DNA from: JBOFLG01 sp051657745
GTDB lineage: Bacteria > Actinomycetota > Actinomycetes > Actinomycetales > Dermatophilaceae
NCBI GenBank assembly: GCA_051657745.1
Contig: JBOFLG010000223.1
Span: forward strand, 1 to 11,839
Length of the DNA stretch: 11,839 nt
Reading direction: 5' to 3'
Below the pieces are notes generated by a model. It saw nothing but the letters and a program-made list of their open reading frames with translations, had not been told where the DNA came from and ran no database searches. Position 1 is the stretch's first letter; the number at the start of each line of letters is the position of its first letter. Made by a program: the position numbers and the translations under genes. Shown here piece by piece: positions 7,201 to 11,839 of the stretch.

Positions 7201-8296
7201 CACGATCGAACGCGAGGTGATGAAGGATGCCGACCTCGTCGTCGGCGTCGGTGGGCTGCTCGCCGACGAGGCTGCGCGTCTGTCGCAGCAGATCGGCCGG
7301 CAGGCGTCGGTGCACGAGCTCATCCCCGGCGCCGAGCTCGGGCTGGAGGTCCACCGCCGCGAGCGACCGCCCGGTAGTCCGGTGAGGCTGCTGCTGCCCG
7401 GTCGGGCGAACGACGTCATCAAGGGCGTCCACCCGGCGATCATGGCGGTCGGCGTCGTGAACCAGGGACGGCCGGGCAGCGTGCATCTCACCGTTCGCGG
7501 TGCTCCGCCGGTCGGCACGCCGGGGTTCGACGCCGTGCAGGATGTGATCGACCGGCACGCGCCGGGCGCGGTCACCCTGCTGCCGTTCACCACCAGCGCC
7601 GCCGAGCTGGCCGAGGACCGCCGCACCACCGACGCGGTGATCATGCCGTCCCTGCACGAGGGCTTCGGCCTGGTCGCGACCGAGGCGGCTGGCAGCGGCA
7701 TCCCAGTGCTGGTGAACAACGAGAGCGGGGCCGCCCGCTTCCTCCGGCAGCTGCCCGGCGGCGAAAACGCAGTGGTGCACTCGCCCGTCACCGCCGGTGA
7801 CCCCGACAATGAACGCGACCGGGTGCAGGCCTGGGCGCAGGCGATCGAGGATCTCGATGTCAACCTCGAGAGCCGGTGGGCTGCGGCATCCGAGCTGCGG
7901 GGGGCGCTGGTCGACTACTCGTGGGCGCACGCAGGCGCGTCGATGATCGAGGCCGCCCTGCGCACCGGTGCACCGCAGCGTGACCGGCCCGCGTGGCAGC
8001 GCTCCGGGATGGGCGAGATCACCCGGCAGGGTCCGCGGGCGGGCGTCATCCAGGAGAACGCCCGCACCCCATGGGAGCCGGCCCCGCACTGGGACGGCAC
8101 CACGCCCGAGCCGCCGCGCGGCCGGGTTGAGTCAACGGAGCAGCAGCAGGAGCGCGCTCGCGACCTCGAGCGCCGCCTCCACCTGATCACCGCGGATGAC
8201 GCTGCGCGCGGTTCGACCGACACCGATACCGACAGCAGCTCCGACACCGAACCCGATACCGATAGCAGTTCCGACACCGCGTCGGCTCCGTGGTGA
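1208..8296 (+). CDS. Giant multidomain ESX-type effector: WXG100-like N-terminus, papain-fold, deaminase, HTH and GT4 glycosyltransferase domains
   Basis: One open frame of 2,362 residues if started at GTG 1208, which has GACGAG seven bases upstream. TTG 1193 would add five residues but directly follows a stop and lacks a good ribosome site. Residues below count from GTG. (1) About 1-290: Ala-rich helices with hydrophobic stretches near 107-147 and 187-211, like the CpnT/WXG100-like N-domain of actinobacterial ESX polymorphic toxins. (2) About 290-780: Pro/Thr/Ser linker with repeats. (3) About 785-940: Tox-PL-like papain fold with Cys803, His890 (GHAVAV) and Asp905 (AIDF). (4) About 980-1265: deaminase fold with HAE 1187-1189 and PCLTC 1218-1222, the zinc ligands and catalytic Glu. 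(5) HTH segments near 1394-1417 and 1511-1535. (6) Acidic 14-residue repeats from 1562. (7) Helical module 1618-1760. (8) GT4 glycosyltransferase 1834-2255 with GGVP, R2066/K2072 and an E-x7-E motif (E2151, E2159). (9) Asp/Ser/Thr tail. Probably exported and acting on a neighbour or host; target unknown. Confidence 0.8.
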   Translation: MSSPTWDPSLDGLLIFLVGQKAPRPIPEAMRDMAVRYRHLERQVAQFADLATAASSVVGRNSGSLVGAAFQDVMRSSASALPSVASAARGQADGLDQLVTQVDHANYSIAVEIAWFVATINWALSNPVTMPLVPSIITGARIAVQQVFNRLNRFVRLLVAVVEEAIDEVVQEAVTSALSGNWDGLNFAVAAIAGGAAGGLVGAGHGMADRFRPELNDFAVFQGVNEAAAEVVVGAGTTAALGGSYDGLWMGAVNGFGSAVTESTADDVGQDIADLVHGPGLAGDPGTGGPPHGSSPDGGILDVPAASDSDSVPPPLGSVDGPPSVGSGSVPPPREDSEARPAGGEIRSDAVIAAPTETPTTTTSGTSTPATTPTPTTSGTPTPTPSPATSRTSTPATTPTPTTSGTPTPTPTPSPATSGTSTPATTPSPTSTPAPPAPAGAAPQSPALMSDWSALSVVPTPGETSAPGETRTSEGPSSSSAVSTPRADEASRGATDGVGSQADMSIEASIGSDVGSVRDENPGRDLGFDANSEAVETRLAASTPSPAPASELASSPPSPVVSTPAEAIASGGATTSEAAPAPTLDSSSRPADADAGIDADAAEVRTPEGPSPSGAVSTLGPVETSPAGEGSRDAIDGAGSPAEASTTSATGTDQDDDTGCGAGWRSIGSGADSNPAAGEADLREGLSPGAPTPATTAAPAAAVAPTTTPTQSPTTTGTSTPRTADTPASTSTPSPATTGTSPLVSPHTDAPITTGTPPPGTTGTAPPATTGTSLSTHESLVGPSPHMLVQHVGAVDSADPAACVTGIRQVAQTLYGSIRSGVVVDDVAALRSRLTGTADARPDPFAAVAENAWTPVDSLTTVDQALRGAQPGHRGATAFVLVGRPGAIGHAVAVRSTPDGLMAIDFVAGQPGTVRPAAQLTGALSDARMLLVDGTGQVAPFTTDTESASTVRSMLDTGLPDPDGNRYAGPPSKPGSKRGRIVEIDSVVKSYTDSYGGGRHGRAVDQFRLRFARDKKNERAAQTLSHLCFQLHDTIRALGDLSANDVPKDREVQGMLINGRLVFSTNHNESIDLLDQARTRDGERLSFRQLLNIQQGDELRRRGLIRQDADEYVGRMARSREKIDEAFDGRRDSATARAMSSDQVIVVDAAPSTLEGQQELRSLLTDDRHQGATILLRHAASGKNSMHAEQKLLLAVHSAKLTPQDTHGTYLIVGKYRPCLTCWASLKHHREIGFNVDFNPNYGNYYIESAEGLVDHLPHTLVDPNPGGGPRNFIASVAEKQRGQKMSSAALSRQAPPVDAVFSNGFEKVISAHDAPARGYVTASDSENDGLRVLDFATSGGAKPLGRGTNKTLAPRRAQRILSDHDERVLREAWRSGDSERRAEVLKHYSRMGASHAEIAEVLGVSATTVGRYVRGRDGHEARYGGLSVTQRPPRRGGRATMAPTTPGVGKFTKRPNIGKDEIEDLIVAMEQSSFKAAWHELESGNGKNRLPPRTMPESLNKKLETLREDFSMQSLADALHMSRKSLAQHLDKRFGKLHGSAPAGASIDESGDQGERVYDGDAEMVDEPAEWSDEDAEMVDEPAEWSDEDAEMVDELAQVSGGEAGPVDEDVRMFDGISDPQIRTPVVSGWVEAVGEARAGLDAVLGKAPERLSPEQQEELVARGEPVPDPLHPRQRWAEQQVSQRFRVGLFIEGGPDTAESARHREVSARFDELVDVVAASYRPGDSDAEQEARARALVDRWGPQLGLLPARGLRGGAPGGQHRSDRPSGTSSSGDPGPSRQPGEQLDVDPADDTSAISEPSAQAPHGGRNRVDPASGDDGGFVSSGSDIGRKKILVLSDVSGRGLGGVPVVTMQLVRGLAATHDVTVVTADPQSQWHLGPDGTPSVRKTAEEQHAWQLGKEQEHGDARFINVTADVWAEPRDNLAQFAASTSSDLRRAGLGTDYDVVIGHMRFSGPAASTIRDSHVPNARFVLVLHTSPVRLDVLKGQPGEAGEKSTIEREVMKDADLVVGVGGLLADEAARLSQQIGRQASVHELIPGAELGLEVHRRERPPGSPVRLLLPGRANDVIKGVHPAIMAVGVVNQGRPGSVHLTVRGAPPVGTPGFDAVQDVIDRHAPGAVTLLPFTTSAAELAEDRRTTDAVIMPSLHEGFGLVATEAAGSGIPVLVNNESGAARFLRQLPGGENAVVHSPVTAGDPDNERDRVQAWAQAIEDLDVNLESRWAAASELRGALVDYSWAHAGASMIEAALRTGAPQRDRPAWQRSGMGEITRQGPRAGVIQENARTPWEPAPHWDGTTPEPPRGRVESTEQQQERARDLERRLHLITADDAARGSTDTDTDSSSDTEPDTDSSSDTASAPW
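2294..2490 (+). repeat. In-frame Thr/Pro/Ser tandem repeat inside the giant effector gene
   Basis: A near-identical unit starts at 2294 (78 bp), again at 2372 (84 bp), and partly at 2456 before it decays. It encodes 26 residues of the form SGTSTPATTP... The second copy is longer by one Thr-Pro dipeptide, a 6-bp gain typical of slippage or unequal exchange. All copies stay in frame, so the repeat is protein-coding. It probably forms an extended, disordered linker between the N-terminal secretion domain and the enzymatic part, and could serve as an O-glycosylation substrate. The last point is inference. Confidence 0.85.
3275..3545 (+). repeat. Second degenerate Thr/Pro/Gly-rich coding repeat in the giant effector gene
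   Basis: The encoded segment carries repeated motifs of the type ATTGTS, TTGTPPPG and TTGTAPPAT, with a short TTGT core recurring every 8-15 residues. It ends just before the papain-fold domain. It is less regular than the array at 2294-2490 and is probably a flexible spacer. No other function is visible. Confidence 0.65.
5891..6016 (+). repeat. 42-bp coding tandem repeat (acidic 14-residue unit, nearly three copies)
   Basis: Units start at 5891, 5933 and 5975. The first two are almost identical (DAEMVDEPAEWSDE) and the third diverges after DAEMVDE. The period is a multiple of three, so the frame is kept. The high identity at DNA level suggests recent duplication. The segment is strongly acidic with regular Met and Trp positions, and it joins the HTH-containing, A/T-richer part to the GC-rich helical module. 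It may be an acidic interaction motif or a spacer. Confidence 0.9.
8225..8279 (+). repeat. 30-bp coding repeat at the C-terminus of the giant protein (DTDSSSDT unit, two copies)
   Basis: Two copies with a 30-bp period encode DTDSSSDTEP and DTDSSSDTAS just before the final Ala-Pro-Trp. They differ at a few silent positions (cagcagct versus tagcagtt). The tail is acidic and probably disordered. It could be a recognition tail for export or a phosphoacceptor-like linker, but the sequence shows only composition. Confidence 0.8.
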
Positions 8297-8330
8297 TTGC
8301 GCTGGGCCAGTCGGGGCCGGCGGTCAATGA

Positions 8331-8714
8331 TCAGGCGTGCTGGATGCAGGTTCGTGCGGTCGGTCTGGCCGCCAACCGTGCTGCCCCGATCGGCCGGCCG
8401 CACACCTCGCAGGTTCCGTACGTGCCGGCGCGGACGCGTTCGACGGCGGCGTCGACCTCGGCCAGATGGATGCGGGCCTGGGTGGTCACCGCGGCCAGTT
8501 GCGACCGCTCGTAGGCGATGGTCTGGCCCTCCGGGTCGTGCTCGTCATCCGCGTTGGAGTCCCGCGACGCCGCGACCAGGGCGGCCATGTCGCCGGTCAG
8601 GGCCGCGAGCCGAACAGTGAGGATGACGCGCTCCTCCGCGAGGAGCGCGGCGGGGTCATCCGGCCAGGGCTCCTGGTCAGGCTCGGCATCCGTCGCCGGC
8701 GGGGCGTCATCCAT
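8331..8714 (-). CDS. TraR/DksA-type C4-like zinc-finger protein
   Basis: A 127-residue protein on the minus strand. I chose the ATG at 8714 (MDDAPPATD) because GAGG lies nine bases before it; the ATG at 8723 has the same GAGG directly abutting it, and the longest frame starting at 8840 looks non-coding at its front. After an acidic leader there is a helical region (about residues 22-98) that could form the coiled coil of DksA-like proteins, including an HDPEGQTIAYERSQ stretch. A C-terminal zinc finger follows: Cys102-x2-Cys105-G-R-P-I ... R-P-T-A-R-T-Cys123-x2-His126. The usual fourth Cys is His here, which can still bind zinc. Family members bind RNA polymerase in the secondary channel, or are uncharacterised small regulators in actinobacteria. 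It converges with the giant gene, 34 bp apart, and diverges from the vapBC-type operon. Confidence 0.8.
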   Translation of the reverse strand: MDDAPPATDAEPDQEPWPDDPAALLAEERVILTVRLAALTGDMAALVAASRDSNADDEHDPEGQTIAYERSQLAAVTTQARIHLAEVDAAVERVRAGTYGTCEVCGRPIGAARLAARPTARTCIQHA

Positions 8715-8737
8715 GGTCGGCATCCTCGCAAGGCCCG

Positions 8738-8753
8738 GTGACAGCGCCGTCAC
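8738..8753. promoter_or_regulatory. Near-perfect 16-bp palindrome, candidate operator
   Basis: The sequence GTGACAGCGCCGTCAC pairs at seven of eight positions with its own reverse complement. It lies 24 bp upstream of the DksA-like start and about 105 bp upstream of the antitoxin start, inside the divergent interval. Its position fits an operator for the DksA-like gene or an autoregulatory site. No binding protein can be named, and chance occurrence in GC-rich DNA is possible. Confidence 0.35.
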
Positions 8754-8824
8754 GTCGGAGCGCGAGCACAGGTGGGTCTCCTGAGTCGGGCTCTCTCGCG
8801 TCCTGGATCCGGGCCAGCGGCACT

Positions 8825-8841
8825 GGTGCGGCGATTGCACC
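8825..8841. promoter_or_regulatory. Inverted repeat GGTGC-N7-GCACC before the antitoxin gene, candidate TA operator
   Basis: Five-base arms (8825-8829 and 8837-8841) are separated by seven bases and end 16 bases before the antitoxin ATG. VapBC-type complexes are known to repress their own promoter by binding inverted repeats through the ribbon-helix-helix antitoxin, and this is where such a site is expected. The arms are short, so the call rests mainly on location. Confidence 0.35.
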
Positions 8842-8857
8842 CTGCGACCATGTGCTC

Positions 8858-9088
8858 ATGACGACTCTTTCCATCCGTGACGCCGCCGAGCAGGTCGCCG
8901 AGGCGCTCAAGGCGCGAGCCGCGGCCGAGGGAAAGTCGCTGTCCGCGTACGTCGCTGCCGAGCTGACCAAGATCGCGTCGCGACCGACGAATGCCGAGAT
9001 CGTGGCACGGTTGAAGTCCCTCGACCGGTCCGCGGGCCCAGCGACAGGCGAGATCCTCGCGGCCGTCGAGGCCGGTCGTCGCCGGTGA
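8858..9088 (+). CDS. Ribbon-helix-helix antitoxin, VapB/FitA-like
   Basis: A 76-residue protein starting MTTLSIRDAAEQV. The N-terminal strand followed by two helices (ALKARAAAEGKSLSAYVAAEL) is the classic ribbon-helix-helix DNA-binding fold of VapB/FitA-like antitoxins. The Arg/Glu/Ala C-terminal half would wrap the PIN toxin. There is no clear Shine-Dalgarno sequence before ATG 8858, so the message may be leaderless, which is common in actinomycetes. The frame is open upstream to 8738, but that extension would cross the operator-like repeats and has no homologous look. The stop overlaps the toxin start by four bases (GTGA), showing a translationally coupled operon. It probably neutralises the toxin and represses the operon. 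Confidence 0.85.
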   Translation: MTTLSIRDAAEQVAEALKARAAAEGKSLSAYVAAELTKIASRPTNAEIVARLKSLDRSAGPATGEILAAVEAGRRR

Positions 9089-9477
9089 TCGTTCTCGACG
9101 CCTCGGCGATGGTCGAGGCGCTGGTCGGGCGTGACGTCGAGGTGGCCCTGCTCGACGGACTGTCCGGCGATATCGCAGCCCCACACCTCCTCGACGTTGA
9201 GGTGCAGAGCGTGCTCAGGGGTCTCGTGCTCGGCAAGAAACTGGAGCCGCACGTCGCTGAGCGGGCCCGCCACGACCATTTCGCCTTCACCATCATCCGT
9301 CACGAGCACCAGCCGCTCGCCGAGCGAGTGTGGCAGCTGCGCCACCAGTACACGAGCTACGACGCCGGATACGTCGCGCTGGCGGAGGCGCTCGGTGCCC
9401 CGTTGCTGACCTGTGATGCCACGTTGGCCGCCCCCGGGCACGGTGCGGAGGTTCGGGTCGCTCGGCGAACGCACTGA
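9085..9477 (+). CDS. PIN-domain ribonuclease toxin, VapC-like
   Basis: A 130-residue protein starting at GTG 9085 within the antitoxin stop. It has the full acidic set of a PIN nuclease: Asp5 in VIVLDASAMVE, Glu39 in HLLDVEVQS, Asp93 in SYDAGYVALAE and Asp111 in LLTCDATL. The spacing and the length are normal for VapC. Such toxins cleave RNA, often tRNA or rRNA, with magnesium ions when the antitoxin is degraded; the target here is unknown. All active-site residues are present, so it looks functional. A strong hairpin follows 20 bp after the stop and probably ends the operon. Confidence 0.92.
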   Translation: MIVLDASAMVEALVGRDVEVALLDGLSGDIAAPHLLDVEVQSVLRGLVLGKKLEPHVAERARHDHFAFTIIRHEHQPLAERVWQLRHQYTSYDAGYVALAEALGAPLLTCDATLAAPGHGAEVRVARRTH

Positions 9478-9496
9478 TCGCCCCTTCGATATCGAC

Positions 9497-9522
9497 TCGG
9501 CCGGCTCAGCGTCGCCGGCCGA
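9497..9522 (+). terminator. Perfect 9-bp GC-rich hairpin after vapC, candidate terminator
   Basis: TCGGCCGGC (9497-9505), loop TCAGCGTC, GCCGGCCGA (9514-9522). The stem is perfect and sits 20 bp after the toxin stop codon. There is no T-tract, but actinobacterial terminators often lack one. The right arm overlaps the first copy of the octamer array, so the hairpin and the repeat could have a shared origin. Confidence 0.55.
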
Positions 9523-9598
9523 CCCGCCGACCCGCCGACCCGCCGACCCGCCGACCCGCCGACCCGCCGACCCGCCGACCCGCCGACCCGCCGACCCG
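9519..9598. repeat. Ten exact tandem copies of an 8-bp unit (CCGACCCG)
   Basis: Eighty bases read as ten identical CCGACCCG units with no mismatch. The period is not a multiple of three, and the array lies outside any gene, between the vapC terminator-like hairpin and the rpsO leader. The minus strand reads CGGGTCGG repeated, which places GGG runs every eight bases and could fold as a G-quadruplex. Perfect identity implies active slippage, so copy number probably varies between strains. The array cannot be a CRISPR because there are no spacers. Confidence 0.97.
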
Positions 9599-9748
9599 GC
9601 GCCCGGAGTGGGCCCGCCACGATTAGGAGGGGTCGACGCGACGCTGGTACCGTGTGGCCGCCGTGTCGACGGCCGCGGAACGAGAGAGCCCCGGTGAACC
9701 AGCCCGGGCGCGCCGCGCAACGAACCACAGAAACGGAGTCGTCGCCCC
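9599..9748 (+). promoter_or_regulatory. rpsO upstream/leader region with a weak -10-like element
   Basis: About 150 bp without a gene. TACCGT at 9648-9653 matches the TANNNT pattern of actinobacterial -10 elements, but no good -35 partner is seen (TTAGGA at 9623-9628 is 19 bases away). GGCCG/CGGCC arms could form a small leader hairpin near 9656-9674. GGAG at 9735-9738 is the ribosome binding site for rpsO. Other bacteria autoregulate rpsO through leader structure; whether that happens here is not shown. Confidence 0.3.
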
Positions 9749-10018
9749 ATGCCGCTGAGCACCGACGTCAAGCAGCAGATCATCGCCGAATACGCCACCG
9801 CCGAGGGCGACACCGGCTCCCCGGAGGTCCAGGTCGCGCTCCTCACCCAGCGCATCAAGGACCTCACCGAGCATTCCCGCACCCACAAGCACGACCACCA
9901 CAGCCGCCGTGGTCTGCTGCTTCTCGTGGGCCAGCGCCGCCGCCTGCTGCGCTACCTCGAGAGCATCGATATCGAGCGCTACCGCGCGCTGATCAAGCGC
10001 CTCGGCCTGCGCCGCTAA
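9749..10018 (+). CDS. rpsO: 30S ribosomal protein S15
   Basis: An 89-residue protein, the standard length of S15. It shows the family landmarks in order: EGDTGSPEVQVALLT (about 19-33), the 16S rRNA-binding HKHDHHSRRGLL block (about 46-57), RRRLLRYLES, and the C-terminal RYRALIKRLGLRR. S15 is a primary binder of the central domain of 16S rRNA and helps form bridges with the 50S subunit. The ATG at 9749 has GGAG ten bases upstream. It precedes pnp in the same orientation, the usual bacterial order, and the two are probably co-transcribed at least in part. Confidence 0.98.
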   Translation: MPLSTDVKQQIIAEYATAEGDTGSPEVQVALLTQRIKDLTEHSRTHKHDHHSRRGLLLLVGQRRRLLRYLESIDIERYRALIKRLGLRR

Positions 10019-10327
10019 GGGCTTCCGCGAGGGCGGCCCCGATCAACGATGGCCGTCGCAGGTCCCTTGTCACTCGCGGGGGCGGGGCACCTGAACTCGC
10101 GGGAGAAGGGCGGGATTACGCCGGGGGATGACGTCGTCGCAGGTACTGCGTGAACCTCACCCCGGCCGCATCTCCCGCCCTCGCTGTGCCACCACGGAAT
10201 CACCGTGACGGAACAGCCACAACTGAACAGCGACACCCAATTCGGGCGTGAAGCAGCGCCCGCCGAAGGAACCGCCCGCGCACAACGACGATGCGCGAGA
10301 GCGAACATCACACGAAAAGGAGGACCC
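10019..10327 (+). promoter_or_regulatory. rpsO-pnp intergenic region (pnp leader)
   Basis: A 309-bp gap without a convincing gene. It holds a short GCGGCC/GGCCGT stem after rpsO (10033-10056), a twice-repeated ACTCGCGGG motif near 10071 and 10095, the long branched hairpin described separately, and the GGAGGA ribosome site ahead of pnp. In Streptomyces and E. coli this interval contains both a pnp promoter and RNase III processing sites. I do not see a clear -35/-10 pair here. Confidence 0.55.
10107..10181 (+). promoter_or_regulatory. Long interrupted hairpin in the pnp leader, candidate RNase III site
   Basis: The outer stem is AGGGCGGG (10107-10114) with CCCGCCCT (10174-10181), fully paired over eight positions. 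After an internal loop (5 versus 7 bases) a second stem pairs GCCGGGG (10120-10126) with CCCCGGC (10160-10166). The apical region holds a further CGCAG-GTA-CTGCG mini-hairpin (10138-10150). A structure of this type between rpsO and pnp is the known substrate for RNase III cleavage and PNPase autoregulation in other bacteria. The pairing is seen; the function is inferred from the family and the location. Confidence 0.6.

Positions 10328-11839
<1,512 letters not shown>

Noticed and set aside
7007..8089. Minus-strand open frame of 360 codons opposite the glycosyltransferase part
   Set aside because: The plus strand carries clear GT4 motifs here. The antisense product has Arg/His-rich low-complexity text and no recognisable fold.
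8738..8857. Extended start of the antitoxin at GTG 8738
   Set aside because: The added 40 residues have no RHH-family character and would place the start inside the palindrome. ATG 8858 gives a protein of normal antitoxin length.
9519..9598. Octamer array considered as a CRISPR or as a coding repeat
   Set aside because: There are no spacers, the unit is only 8 bp, and no supported gene covers it. The RRVGGSAG-type minus-strand reading is a shadow.
9652..10131. Plus-strand frame of 159 codons overlapping rpsO
   Set aside because: rpsO is certain in another frame and the alternative product is low-complexity Pro/Arg/Ala.

Overview
The window comes from a high-GC actinomycete. The coding regions have G/C-rich third positions and the ribosome binding sites are GGAGG-like. 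The right end carries the conserved rpsO-pnp pair in its usual actinobacterial form. The ESX/type VII-style YbaB - WXG100-like - giant effector cassette points to filamentous Actinomycetota such as Frankiales or Micromonosporales. The genus cannot be fixed from the sequence alone.

Left part (1-8296): the tail of an unidentified gene, then a same-strand cassette of three genes. The first encodes a YbaB/EbfC-type nucleoid protein (265-693). The second is a small helical protein with a WXG100-like turn and a YxxxE export-type motif (695-1138). The third is a single open frame of about 2,360 codons (1208-8296). Read from its N-terminus, the giant protein has a CpnT/WXG100-like helical secretion domain, a long Pro/Thr/Ser linker with tandem repeats, a papain-fold (Tox-PL-like, putative glutamine deamidase or peptidase) domain with a Cys/His/Asp triad, and a zinc deaminase-fold domain with HAE and PCxxC motifs. 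Two helix-turn-helix segments, a 14-residue acidic tandem repeat, a helical module, a GT4-type glycosyltransferase and a short Asp/Ser/Thr repeat tail follow. The part holding the deaminase and the HTH segments (about 4080-5870) is visibly richer in A/T than the rest of the gene. This suggests a swapped-in effector module.

Middle part (8297-9600): a small TraR/DksA-type zinc-finger gene on the minus strand, convergent with the giant gene. A VapBC-type toxin-antitoxin operon on the plus strand diverges from it. The 143-bp divergent interval carries two inverted repeats that could be operators. A perfect 9-bp hairpin follows vapC and runs straight into ten exact copies of an 8-bp tandem repeat.

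Right part (9600-11839): rpsO (S15) and the first 504 codons of pnp (polynucleotide phosphorylase), which continues beyond the window. They are separated by 309 bp holding a long branched hairpin of the kind RNase III processes in rpsO-pnp transcripts. The layout suggests that an accessory effector cassette and a toxin-antitoxin pair lie next to a housekeeping translation/RNA-decay locus. The most notable object is the giant multi-enzyme protein. It has no obvious immunity gene directly downstream, and no type VII secretion machinery is visible in the window.
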